Shown here: positions 16,979-25,174 of the stretch, piece by piece
Position numbering within the stretch: position 1 is the first letter of the stretch
Layout: every line of letters starts with the position of its first letter
Origin: Microcaldota archaeon
GTDB taxonomy: Archaea; Micrarchaeota; Micrarchaeia; Micrarchaeales; Micrarchaeaceae
Assembly (NCBI GenBank): GCA_021821445.1
Contig: JAKACK010000004.1
Location: forward strand, 1 to 60,817
Length of the DNA stretch: 60,817 nucleotides
Direction: 5' to 3'
The notes under the pieces: generated by a model
What the model was told of the DNA's origin: nothing
Databases searched by the model: none
Seen by the model: the letters and a program-made list of their open reading frames with translations, nothing else
Position numbers and translations under genes: made by a program

Positions 16979-17112
16979 TAATAGCACCACGTTTATTATA
17001 GAAATTGAAATTATAAAATATATATGTGATTATTCCAACTTTGACTCTTAATAAAAGATTGTTAAATTATAAGGTTTAAATAGTTTTAATTTAAAATATA
17101 TTTGTGATATAT

Positions 17113-17703
17113 ATGAAAGATAGCTTTGGAAGAAAAATATACGAAACGGATGAGGAGATTTTTAATAAAAGCCATACTGCACTTATTGTTTGGGATGTAC
17201 AGAATATGTTAGTGAATTCAATATTTAACAAAGAGGAATTTTTAAAAAATACAAATTCATTAATAGAGAAAGCTAGAAAAGTTGGGATACCAATTATTTA
17301 TACAAGAATAACACCATTGCCTGAAAGATTCCAATCTAAACCTTCTTTATCATCAAATAGAAAATTTGACAATGTACCTGCAGATGCGTTTGAATTAGCA
17401 GTAAAACCTGCAGAAGATGAAACAGTTATACGTAAGAATACTGCAAGTTTATTTATAGGAACAAATATTGAGATGATGCTTAGAAATGCAGGAATAGAAT
17501 CATTGATATTTACAGGTATTGCAACTGAATATGGTGTTGAATCAAGTGCAAGAGAAGCTTTAAATAGAGGTTTCTATGTTGTAGTAGCAAAAGATGCTGT
17601 TTCTTCACAGGATAAAGAATCTCATGAAAGATCTCTTTTGAATATGCAGAGATTAATAAAAGAATTATCTTCAGCACAAATAGGGGATATATTAGAAAAA
17701 TAA
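17113..17703 (+). CDS. Isochorismatase-like hydrolase lacking the catalytic cysteine
   Basis: 196 residues from the ATG at 17113 behind GTGAT (a GTG at 17104 is in frame). Isochorismatase fold: D28 in LIVWDVQNM, K108 in VIRKNTASLF, and the cis-peptide segment FTGIATEYG. The nucleophile position, normally Cys in nicotinamidases, is G141 (ATEYGVESSAREA). Such Cys-less members occur in the isochorismatase/PhzD group and in many unassigned proteins. A nicotinamidase role is therefore unlikely; substrate unknown. A TTTAAATA box at 17075-17082 serves it. Confidence 0.85.
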   Translation: MKDSFGRKIYETDEEIFNKSHTALIVWDVQNMLVNSIFNKEEFLKNTNSLIEKARKVGIPIIYTRITPLPERFQSKPSLSSNRKFDNVPADAFELAVKPAEDETVIRKNTASLFIGTNIEMMLRNAGIESLIFTGIATEYGVESSAREALNRGFYVVVAKDAVSSQDKESHERSLLNMQRLIKELSSAQIGDILEK

Positions 17704-17996
17704 AAAGTTATAATTTTTTAAGTTATCCTATTATTTTGCATTTTTTTTATTTTTTGGTTAAGTGTTAAGAAATTTACATTTATTATATATTTTATATAAT
17801 ATATTTCATATTAAAATTAGATTGGTATATTGTTAGCGGTATTTTTGACTTATTTTGCTTATAATATTATTTATTCTTTTATTATTGTATTACTTAATAG
17901 TTTAAATAAAAAAATAAGGTTATATTCATTTAAAAATTTATAAAAATAAACTTTTAAAAAGTAAAAAATAGAATATTCAAAAAATTATTACCTAAA
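17704..17996. other. A+T-rich intergenic stretch without a gene
   Basis: 293 bases between two convergent genes. I see no open frame of useful size on either strand and no RNA-like paired structure. T runs just after 17703 and before 17997 could end transcription of both neighbours. Confidence 0.5.
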
Positions 17997-18599
17997 TTAT
18001 ATTGCAGGTGCTACTGCTATTATTGATGCTAATAGAGCTACTGCTATTATTCCTACTATTACACCTATTATTATTCCAGGAGCTAACCATGCTAATATTG
18101 CTTTGCCAGTACTTACATTTTGTTGCTCTTTGAATGAAACAGTCAATACTATTATTCCCCATATACCTATTATAAGTTCAAATATCTCTTTTATATAGTA
18201 CATAAAGGATGTTGGACTATTAAATGGTAGGAAATACAAAAATGCCAATACTAGAAGGGGCATTCCTTCAAACATTACTGCAGTTGCAGTTTTAGATATA
18301 TCTCCTTTAAATATTTTTAATAGGATTTTATCAAAGAATTGGAATACTGCCGCACTAATTATTATTCCTATAGGTATTAAAATCCAGAGGAATCCTATTA
18401 TTTCTCCTATTGTACTTATTATAAGTGAAGGATTTACTAAGTAAGCTATTATACCATCTATTATAATTGCCAATATTGCTGGCAATATAGATGCTTTGTA
18501 ATAAAATCCAATTGCTTGCCCTAAATCCATATTTTGTGTATTGCTACTTGGATGTAATGCAGCATTCATACCTGCTTTAAAATCTCCTATGATATCCAT
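17997..18599 (-). CDS. Yip1-like multispanning membrane protein
   Basis: 200 residues. A cytosolic N-terminus with FKAGMNAALHPSSNTQNM precedes about five hydrophobic spans, including ASILPAILAIIIDGIIAYLV, FLWILIPIGIIISAAVFQFF and a final long GIIIGVIVGIIAVALLASII. Amino acid style, the internal GDISKTATAVMFEGMPLLV segment and helix order resemble the Yip1 domain found in many archaea. The role in archaea is not known. It is transcribed alone from a promoter above 18599. Confidence 0.65.
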   Translation of the reverse strand: MDIIGDFKAGMNAALHPSSNTQNMDLGQAIGFYYKASILPAILAIIIDGIIAYLVNPSLIISTIGEIIGFLWILIPIGIIISAAVFQFFDKILLKIFKGDISKTATAVMFEGMPLLVLAFLYFLPFNSPTSFMYYIKEIFELIIGIWGIIVLTVSFKEQQNVSTGKAILAWLAPGIIIGVIVGIIAVALLASIIAVAPAI

Positions 18600-18648
18600 A
18601 TTATCACATGATTAATTATGTATAGTCATATTTAAAACTTTTGTTTTT

Positions 18649-19272
18649 TTATCGTAAATATGCCTTTAATTTTTGATTATTTTTAAGTTTTCTAATTTTC
18701 TCTTTTATTTGATTTTTTGATTTTTTTATATCTTCTTCTTTATTTGTGAAATTTTCTATAGACCATATATCTGAGAAGGAATTTAAAGTATTTATTTGAT
18801 TTTCACTAAGGTGATCATAATTTTTTTTAGGTATAATAAAAATAATATAAAAATTCTTATATTTCTTAGAGAACTCTTCATATTTTTCTACATATTTTTT
18901 ACTAAAATCAGTATGTGGTTCAAATATTATCTGTTTGTCTATTTGCTTCTTCTTTTCATTTACTCTAATATGTATATTTGATATAAAATCAGGATAATAA
19001 CTTTTACCATTATCTAATCCATATTGCTTTCTTTCGTAATCTGCTAGTATCCCTGATTCAATCAATGCTCTTCTTGTTGCTTCCTCTCTATGGTTATTTA
19101 ATTTTACTATTTGATCAATGAATTTCCGGTTTTGAATCTCGGATTCTCTTTTATATTTTTTTAAGCTTTTATTATCAATTTTATTACCTAGTTCAGAATT
19201 AGTATTTTCCTTATCACCTGGAAAATATGCAAATGAATTATTTTTTTTATTTATATTTTTTAAACTTTGCAT
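18649..19272 (-). CDS. Unrecognised PD-(D/E)xK-like protein, family member 2
   Basis: 207 residues, homologous to the protein at 8545-9150. Shared landmarks in order: start MQSLKN, HREEATRRALIESGI, YYPDF, DKQIIFEPHTDF, EFSKKYKNFYIIFIIP, LSENQINTLNSFSDIWSI. This copy has a longer Lys/Asn-rich region (residues 10-55) and a basic helical tail. The PDF plus E-x-H arrangement is as in copy 1, so the putative active-site residues are kept in both. A TTAAATAT box about 30 bases before the start and lack of a ribosome site suggest leaderless expression. Function unknown. Confidence 0.65.
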   Translation of the reverse strand: MQSLKNINKKNNSFAYFPGDKENTNSELGNKIDNKSLKKYKRESEIQNRKFIDQIVKLNNHREEATRRALIESGILADYERKQYGLDNGKSYYPDFISNIHIRVNEKKKQIDKQIIFEPHTDFSKKYVEKYEEFSKKYKNFYIIFIIPKKNYDHLSENQINTLNSFSDIWSIENFTNKEEDIKKSKNQIKEKIRKLKNNQKLKAYLR

Positions 19273-19398
19273 ATTATAAAACGAGGTTAAGATATTTAAT
19301 GGTTTTGTATATTGATTTATTTTGTAAAAATTTAATTTTTTATAATAAAAATATAATTATAAATAATCTATTTACCATTTTTATATTAGGTGAAATTT

Positions 19399-19791
19399 AT
19401 GGATGAAAATGAATTTGAAAAATTAACAATGGATTACCAGAAGGTAGAAGAACAATTACAAAATCTTAAGATACAAAAGGAGCAGTATAAGATGCAAGTA
19501 GAAGAGTATAAACAAGCTGAAGAGGAAGTTTCAAAAGCTAATGGAAAGGTTTACAATTCAATTGGAGGTGTTATTGTAGAAACAACTAAAGAAGATGCTA
19601 TAAAAAATATTCAAGAAAAAGAGGAATCTACTGAAATGAGATCTAAGATTATAGATAAAAATATAGCAGATTTATCTAAAAAGGAAGAAGAATTAAAGAC
19701 TAAGGCAAATGAGATAATAAAAGAGATGAAATCGAACGAAGGAAAAAATGGACAGGGGTTTGATAATATATCTACAAATATGCCAAAATAA
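19399..19791 (+). CDS. pfdB: Prefoldin subunit beta
   Basis: 130 residues from the ATG at 19399 behind GGTGA. Two long coiled-coil helices (residues 1-50 and 72-115) flank the beta hairpin KVYNSIGGVIVETTKEDA, the standard beta-prefoldin layout. Archaeal prefoldin is a jellyfish-like hexamer of two alpha and four beta chains that hands unfolded proteins to the thermosome, encoded at 23212-24861. C-terminal Asn/Gly tail is flexible. The Mre11-like gene follows 13 bases later. Confidence 0.9.
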   Translation: MDENEFEKLTMDYQKVEEQLQNLKIQKEQYKMQVEEYKQAEEEVSKANGKVYNSIGGVIVETTKEDAIKNIQEKEESTEMRSKIIDKNIADLSKKEEELKTKANEIIKEMKSNEGKNGQGFDNISTNMPK

Positions 19792-19804
19792 TTAAGTGAT
19801 TGAT

Positions 19805-21220
19805 TTGAAGATAGCCATAGTATCGGATACTCATTTAGGGTATAGCAGATTTGAGGAAGATGCATTTAATCAAGCCAATAAAGCATTTACTATGGCGGCT
19901 TCTATGGCAGATGCGATATTAATTCCGGGAGATGTTTTTGATTTTAGATTTCCTAAACCTGAAATTATTGCTCAAGCGATAAAAATAATGAGACCATTAA
20001 TTGAAAAAGATTGGGATACTAAGATAGAATCATTTAATGGGTCTACTCCTATTTATACTAATTTACCAATATTGGCTATACCTGGAACACATGAAAGGAC
20101 AGCAGTTGGAAAGGAAAATCCTTTAAATTTATTGAGTTTGGCTGGAATAGTAGCCGATATAAGTGAAGGTACAGTTATATTGAATAAAAATGGTGAAAAA
20201 GTCGCTATATATGGTTTAGGGGGAATATCTGAGGACAGGATAAAAGAAAAATTAAAAGAGCTGGACCCAAAACCAGTTCCTGATATGTTTAATATATTTG
20301 TATTCCATCAGTCAGTATATGAATTTTTACCTTTTAGCTCAGATTTCTTAAAATTGGATGATTTACCTAATGGTTTTGATCTTTATATAGATGGGCATAT
20401 ACACAATAGGATTGAATCAACAGCACATGGAAAACAGTTTTTGATACCTGGAAGTACCGTTTTAACACAGCTAAAGGAATCTGAACAAGAATCTAAAGGT
20501 TTTATTCTTTATGATACACAATCAAAAACTTATGAATTTATAAAAATAGATTCTAGACCTTTTATAATGAAAACTATTAAATTTACAGAAGCAGATTCAA
20601 ATAGCATCTACACAAAATGTGAACATACTTTAGTAAATTTAATAGAGAAGTATATGGATAATAAAAACAGTGATTCTTACTTAAAACCAATAATAAGAAT
20701 TGTACTTGAAGGTACAATTGAAATTGGTACTACAACATCTAATTTGAATGTTAGATCTCTTGCTATTAGGTATAAGGATGATGCGATTATTGATATAGAT
20801 TCAAAGTTGGAAAGTAAAGAGCTACAAAGTAGCATAAATAATATTAGAGAAGGAAAATTAGATAATATGTCAATAAGAGATGCAGGTACCGAAATGCTCA
20901 AAGAAGCATTGAACAAATTAAATTTTGATAAAAATATCAATGTTAATGAATTATTTGAAATGCTTGATACCTCAATTTCTAAAACTACGAAAAAACAGGA
21001 GGTTACAGAATCTGTTATAAAATTGTTTGATCAGGATGAAACCAATATAGATACTAAAAATTTTGAAACTGAAAAAGCAAATTTAGAGGTAGACTCTAAT
21101 AAAAATAAATTAAATATAGATGAAAATTCAGATATAGTAAATTCAGAAAAAGAAGATAATAATGATGATGCTGAAGAAGATAAATCTTCAAAAAAATATC
21201 GAGGGCAAATTCATTTATAA
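19805..21220 (+). CDS. Mre11/SbcD-like DNA repair nuclease
   Basis: 471 residues from a TTG at 19805 (GTGAT four bases before it; GTG 19796 is the alternative). Calcineurin-like metal motifs appear in order: VSDTHLG, IPGDVFDF, PGTHERT, VFHQS, DGHIHNR. In canonical Mre11 the third motif is GNHD; here the metal-binding Asn is Thr. The second half has a capping-like region and an acidic, low-complexity tail from residue 400 (EDNNDDAEEDKSSKK). Mre11 processes DNA ends with Rad50, usually encoded next door, but no rad50 is in this window. It may be an archaeal Mre11-like branch with a separate role. Confidence 0.8.
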   Translation: MKIAIVSDTHLGYSRFEEDAFNQANKAFTMAASMADAILIPGDVFDFRFPKPEIIAQAIKIMRPLIEKDWDTKIESFNGSTPIYTNLPILAIPGTHERTAVGKENPLNLLSLAGIVADISEGTVILNKNGEKVAIYGLGGISEDRIKEKLKELDPKPVPDMFNIFVFHQSVYEFLPFSSDFLKLDDLPNGFDLYIDGHIHNRIESTAHGKQFLIPGSTVLTQLKESEQESKGFILYDTQSKTYEFIKIDSRPFIMKTIKFTEADSNSIYTKCEHTLVNLIEKYMDNKNSDSYLKPIIRIVLEGTIEIGTTTSNLNVRSLAIRYKDDAIIDIDSKLESKELQSSINNIREGKLDNMSIRDAGTEMLKEALNKLNFDKNINVNELFEMLDTSISKTTKKQEVTESVIKLFDQDETNIDTKNFETEKANLEVDSNKNKLNIDENSDIVNSEKEDNNDDAEEDKSSKKYRGQIHL

Positions 21221-21481
21221 TTATTTCTTTGCCTTATCGTTTTTTGGTTTATGCTCTTCCTTTTCTTTTATACCTAAGGTCTTATTTACAAGCTCTTTGT
21301 TGCTGACATCAATTTTTGTATTCAAAAATTCAAGATGCCTTATGCTGCATTTTCTCTCTTTTGGCCTTTTTGTAGTCATTACCATTACGGTGCCATCATT
21401 GTTTATTTTAGTAATTACAGCTGCACTTCCTGCATCTCTTCCAAATTTTTTAACACAAACTCTTCCTACTTCCATTAACAT
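21221..21481 (-). CDS. rpl14e: Ribosomal protein L14e (eL14)
   Basis: 86 residues, KOW-type small barrel: MLMEVGRVCVKKFGRDAG, AAVITKINNDGTVMVMT, KERKCSIRHLEFL. A basic Lys-rich tail follows. Start ATG at 21479-21481 follows GTGATAAA. Convergent with the Mre11-like gene, with no gap. It ends the cluster adkA-DUF106-L34e-L14e common in archaea beside secY. Confidence 0.93.
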   Translation of the reverse strand: MLMEVGRVCVKKFGRDAGSAAVITKINNDGTVMVMTTKRPKERKCSIRHLEFLNTKIDVSNKELVNKTLGIKEKEEHKPKNDKAKK

Positions 21482-21548
21482 TTTATCACTTACAAAATTA
21501 TACTTTAATAATATTAGATTATTCTAATGAAATAATCAAGAACTACAG

Positions 21549-21872
21549 TTAATGAGAAACTAACTGAAGTACATAAGATTTTTGTTTTATTCCTATATCA
21601 TCAAGTTTCATATCTCCTTGTTCTATTCTGCTTCTTAAGGTAACTACTTCTGCAGTGCAGTTAGAACATAAAACCCCACCGAAAAGCCTGCTTGTTGTCC
21701 TTCTACTTTTTCCTCCCTTAAGATCAGGATTTATTCCATTTAATTCTACTCCACATATTGCACAATGTGGTAACTCATTTTTTTTGCGCTCATAATGAAC
21801 TACAACTCTACCTGTACTTGTTACACGCTTTATCTTTCTAAAACTATGAGACCTATGCATTGGTTTTGACAT
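21549..21872 (-). CDS. rpl34e: Ribosomal protein L34e (eL34)
   Basis: 107 residues. N-terminal basic RSHSFRKIKRVTSTGRVVVHY, then a zinc ribbon with CAIC and CSNC pairs, and the family run GGKSRRTTSRLFGGVLC. Part of the large ribosomal subunit. The reading frame is preceded by GGTGTTATAA. Sits between DUF106 and L14e; the cmk gene often found here is absent. Confidence 0.95.
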   Translation of the reverse strand: MSKPMHRSHSFRKIKRVTSTGRVVVHYERKKNELPHCAICGVELNGINPDLKGGKSRRTTSRLFGGVLCSNCTAEVVTLRSRIEQGDMKLDDIGIKQKSYVLQLVSH

Positions 21873-21929
21873 TTATAACACCGATTAAATAATAATTTAT
21901 TATATAATTATAAAAATATAACTGTATAT

Positions 21930-22571
21930 TTAAGAACCTTTATTTATTTTTTCTAATTTTTTAGCTTTTTTATTGAATTTTGGCTTTTTATTTTTAATTT
22001 CTACCTGTTCACCAAAATCTTTTTTTAAATCTGTATCTATAACTTTTACATCGTTGGATATATCAGTTTTTATCCTTCCTTCTTCTGCTGCCATTTTTGC
22101 TTCAAGTTTCTTAATATTCTTCTTATCCCTTATTGATATAAATATGGCTACAATTATACCTAATATAAATATAGTAGCCCAGAATAATGTTAAATAATTT
22201 AAATTAAATGATAAAAATGGTACGGTTGCTTTCATGTAAGCAGGCGCTATTGCTTTATATACATAAGGCAACGCCACGTAATAAATTCCTAAGAATAATA
22301 TAAGTGAGGGAATCGCAGATTTCAATGAAAACTGCATATTAGAAGATATAAGAGGCATCATTTCGCTTTGCTTTTTTCTTAATTCATCAGGTGAGGCATT
22401 GTTCTTTACCATCTCCTTCATTTCACCTGAAAATTTTTTCATTGCAATTTGGCTTTTATACATTTTTTCTTCGTCTATGAATATTTTTCTCTGAAGAAAT
22501 ATACTCACGAATACATCTACAATACCTATTATTATTACGACAACTTCTGCATAAAACGGCATTAAGACCAA
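21930..22571 (-). CDS. DUF106 / EMC3-TMCO1-type membrane insertase (archaeal YidC-like)
   Basis: 213 residues from a TTG at 22569-22571, four bases after GTGAT; GTG 22580 is the alternative. Three membrane spans with a cytosolic coiled region between the first and second (KMYKSQIAMKKFSGEMKEMVKN) and a polar tail rich in Lys. This is the Oxa1-superfamily layout of archaeal DUF106, thought to insert membrane proteins. Immediately after adkA and before L34e, the usual neighbourhood for this family. Confidence 0.88.
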   Translation of the reverse strand: MVLMPFYAEVVVIIIGIVDVFVSIFLQRKIFIDEEKMYKSQIAMKKFSGEMKEMVKNNASPDELRKKQSEMMPLISSNMQFSLKSAIPSLILFLGIYYVALPYVYKAIAPAYMKATVPFLSFNLNYLTLFWATIFILGIIVAIFISIRDKKNIKKLEAKMAAEEGRIKTDISNDVKVIDTDLKKDFGEQVEIKNKKPKFNKKAKKLEKINKGS

Positions 22572-22576
22572 ATTAA

Positions 22577-23158
22577 TCACTCATCCTCTTCTATTAAATC
22601 TATAAAATGTTTGAACTTTTCAATAGATAGTTCAATATCTCCTTTTTTATTATTTATAATATACACAGGTATATTTAAATATGTAAGGTAAAACCCCATT
22701 ACTGCCATGTTTAAATCTCTTTGTTTATCGATTATGTATTCATCATCTTTTTCTCTCTCCCTTTTTGGATCAAAACTTCTTCTCCTTATAATTTCAGATG
22801 AATCTGCATCTATATATATTATACCATTTACATCTTTCATAATTTCTGAATCAGCAGGAAGTCCTGTTATAAATTTTGATTCTCTTTCAATAGTTGAATG
22901 AGTATCAACGAGTAATTTATCACCTGATGATAGAACCCTATTAAATGTTTCAGATCTTATCTGATCAATCATATCTTTGTTCAAATATCTGATTTTATCT
23001 CTACTCAAATCCATATTTTTTTCTTCAGTTACCTTTTTCATCACTGTACCTACATTTATACTTTTATAACCCTTATAACCCTCAACACCTCTCAGCAAAG
23101 TACTCTTTCCACTTCCAGGTATACCTAAAATAAGAATTACATTTTTTTTATTTTCCAT
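22577..23158 (-). CDS. adkA: Archaeal-type adenylate kinase
   Basis: 193 residues. P-loop LILGIPGSGKST at 9-20, lid-less short form, then KSINVGTVMKKV and the LVDTHSTIE strand that binds the nucleotide base region, and RRRSFDPKRERE, an arginine-rich segment for phosphate contact. Interconverts ATP, ADP and AMP. Matches archaeal AdkA in length and order rather than bacterial Adk. First gene of the ribosomal/secretory cluster on the minus strand. Confidence 0.9.
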   Translation of the reverse strand: MENKKNVILILGIPGSGKSTLLRGVEGYKGYKSINVGTVMKKVTEEKNMDLSRDKIRYLNKDMIDQIRSETFNRVLSSGDKLLVDTHSTIERESKFITGLPADSEIMKDVNGIIYIDADSSEIIRRRSFDPKREREKDDEYIIDKQRDLNMAVMGFYLTYLNIPVYIINNKKGDIELSIEKFKHFIDLIEEDE

Positions 23159-23211
23159 AAGATCAAATAAAATTTAGAAATAAAAGTATAAAAACTTTTA
23201 AAAAATTAAAA

Positions 23212-24861
23212 TTACTCCATTGGTTCTCCCATTCCTCCTTGAGGCATACCTCCTGCAGGTCCACCTTTACTTCTAGAACTGATCATATCATCTATTCTTA
23301 GAATCATATCTGCTGCTTCTCCTGCACTGTATATCTCTTGAACTTTCATTTTTGTAGGTTCTAGTACACCTGCTTTTAGCATATCGCTTATTGTACCTTC
23401 ATATACATTTACTCCATAGTTCTTTCCTTCTTCTGTTTTGTGCTTACTTCTTATTTGTACTATTGTATCTATTGAATCCATACCAGCTGACTGTGCTAAA
23501 ACCTCAGGTACCTGCTCTAATGCATCTGCAAATTTCTGAATTGCGAGTTGCTCTCTACCTCCAATCTCCCCTGCATATGTTCTAAGTTGTTCTGCAACCT
23601 CTGTTTCAGTAGCACCTCCTCCTACTACATATCTACCATCTTCTATAGCAGTTGTTAGTGCACCTATCAAATCAGTTATTGAACGTTCTACCTCATCTAT
23701 TACCTGCTGAGATCCTCCCCTTATGAATATAGTTACACTCTTTGGATCTTTGCATTTTTCAATGAATATCATCTGTTCTCCACTAATCTTTCTTTCTTCT
23801 ACAATTCCTGCTTTTCCAAGATCTAATGGACTTAAATCATCAAGGCTTGTTACCATCTTTGCACCTGTTGCTTTTGCTAGTTTGTCCATATCACTTCTCT
23901 TTATTCTTCTAGCTGCCATTATACCTGCTTTTGCCATATAATGCTGTGCTACATCATCGATTCCTTTCTGAGTTAGTACTACATTTGCACCGCTCTTGGA
24001 TATCTTATCGACCATTTCTTTAAGCATTTTTTCTTCCTGTTGTAAGAATGACTGCATCTGGTCTGGTGATGTTATTTCTATTCTTGCATCCGTTTCTGTT
24101 TTCTCTATTTCTAATGCAACATCAAGAAGAGCTATTTTTGCATCTTCTATTTTCTTTGGCATTTGTGGATGCGCAACCTCTTTGTCTATTAATACACCAT
24201 TTATTAATTCAGTATTTGCAACACTTGCACCTGCTTTCTTTTCCACTTTTATGAAATCTTTATCTATTGTTATTTTATCTCCCTTCTTTTCCATTACTTG
24301 TTTTATTGCATCTATTGCAATTTCGGTTATGTGCTTCTTTGTTTCTTCGTTACCTATATTCTTTGAACCCTCAGCTACCATACCTATTTTTTGTAAGGAT
24401 TTTGTATCATTCAAATCAATTGGTTTTGATATATTGTTCAGGATTTCTTCAGCTTTTTCAGCTGCCATCTTGTATCCTCTTATTATTATAGTTGGGTGTA
24501 TTCCTCTTTCTATCAAATCATCTGCACCCTTTAAGAATGCACCTGCCATTATAATTACACTTGTTGTACCATCTCCTACCTCCTGATCCTGTGTCTTTGC
24601 AACATCAACCATTATTTTTGCAACTGGGTGTTCTACATTCATCTCTTCTAAAATTGTTGCACCGTCGTTTGTTATTGTTATATCTCCTAAGTCGCTAACA
24701 AGCATTTTGTCCATACCTTTAGGACCTAATGTGGTCTTAACTGCATTTGCAACAGCTATTGCTACTGCAATATTTGTTCTCTGTGCATCTCTTCCGATTA
24801 ATCTATCTGATCCTTCAGGAAGAAGTAATACCTTTTGCCCTCCAAAATTATTTTCTGCCAT
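23212..24861 (-). CDS. thsA: Thermosome (group II chaperonin) subunit
   Basis: 549 residues. Characteristic runs are [31 protein letters not shown], the ATP site [12 protein letters not shown], the apical [15 protein letters not shown] helical lid region, and [15 protein letters not shown]. The tail is [14 protein letters not shown]-like, the Gly/Met-rich end typical of thermosomes. Only one subunit gene is in the window, so the ring could be homo-oligomeric. AGGTGAATAAAA precedes the ATG and an ATATATAA-like box lies about 45 bases upstream. Confidence 0.97.
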   Translation of the reverse strand: MAENNFGGQKVLLLPEGSDRLIGRDAQRTNIAVAIAVANAVKTTLGPKGMDKMLVSDLGDITITNDGATILEEMNVEHPVAKIMVDVAKTQDQEVGDGTTSVIIMAGAFLKGADDLIERGIHPTIIIRGYKMAAEKAEEILNNISKPIDLNDTKSLQKIGMVAEGSKNIGNEETKKHITEIAIDAIKQVMEKKGDKITIDKDFIKVEKKAGASVANTELINGVLIDKEVAHPQMPKKIEDAKIALLDVALEIEKTETDARIEITSPDQMQSFLQQEEKMLKEMVDKISKSGANVVLTQKGIDDVAQHYMAKAGIMAARRIKRSDMDKLAKATGAKMVTSLDDLSPLDLGKAGIVEERKISGEQMIFIEKCKDPKSVTIFIRGGSQQVIDEVERSITDLIGALTTAIEDGRYVVGGGATETEVAEQLRTYAGEIGGREQLAIQKFADALEQVPEVLAQSAGMDSIDTIVQIRSKHKTEEGKNYGVNVYEGTISDMLKAGVLEPTKMKVQEIYSAGEAADMILRIDDMISSRSKGGPAGGMPQGGMGEPME

Positions 24862-25081
24862 TTTTATTCACCTATTTTGTATTAAAGCATTAGCTAAAAC
24901 AATATATAATACGTACAATTAATATACCATAAAAAATTATTTAAACTTTCTTAAAAATAAAAAGAATGCTTATTTCTTTTCTTCTTGTTTAAATATTCAA
25001 AGTTATTTTATCTTTTTCCTGATAATTGTATTTTTTTATATTTTGGTTTTATTAATAATAAAAAATAGTAATTTATTAATT

Positions 25082-25101
25082 TTATATAGTATGTTATATA
25101 A
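25082..25101. promoter_or_regulatory. Inverted repeat upstream of AAA ATPase (site 1)
   Basis: TTATATA and TATATAA arms separated by GTATGT. A close copy lies 32 bases downstream. A+T-rich arms occur by chance more easily here, but the long shared GTA-containing unit supports a real repeated element. Confidence 0.45.
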
Positions 25102-25113
25102 AAAATCCCAAAT

Positions 25114-25133
25114 TTATATAGTACATCATATAA
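25114..25133. promoter_or_regulatory. Inverted repeat upstream of AAA ATPase (site 2)
   Basis: TTATAT and ATATAA arms around AGTACATC; nearly the same 23-base unit as site 1 (starts TTTATATAGTA in both), spaced 32 bases, about three helical turns. Confidence 0.45.
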
Positions 25134-25158
25134 AATACATAATTTTATATATTTTTAA

Positions 25159-25173
25159 GTTATATAATATAAC
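25159..25173. promoter_or_regulatory. Perfect 7-bp inverted repeat abutting the ATPase start codon
   Basis: GTTATAT-A-ATATAAC ends one base before the ATG at 25175, so a protein bound here would cover the transcription start of a leaderless message. Candidate operator for autoregulation. Confidence 0.5.
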
Positions 25174-25174
25174 T

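Larger units (their letters stand above)
24862..25174. promoter_or_regulatory. Divergent promoter region of thermosome and AAA ATPase genes
   Basis: 313 bases with no gene. The left 60 bases hold the thermosome ribosome site and TATA-like ATATATAA; the right 100 bases hold the three TATATA-armed palindromes described separately. The middle is T-rich without structure I can support. Confidence 0.55.

Noticed and set aside
23996-24586. Long open frame on the plus strand across the thermosome gene
   Set aside because: It is the antisense shadow of a clear thermosome coding frame; hydrophobic, Ser/Phe-rich translation with no ribosome site.
25043-25174. Upstream extension of the AAA ATPase frame
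   Set aside because: Translates as hydrophobic A+T-driven sequence through the palindromes; the ATG at 25175 fits the conserved protein start.
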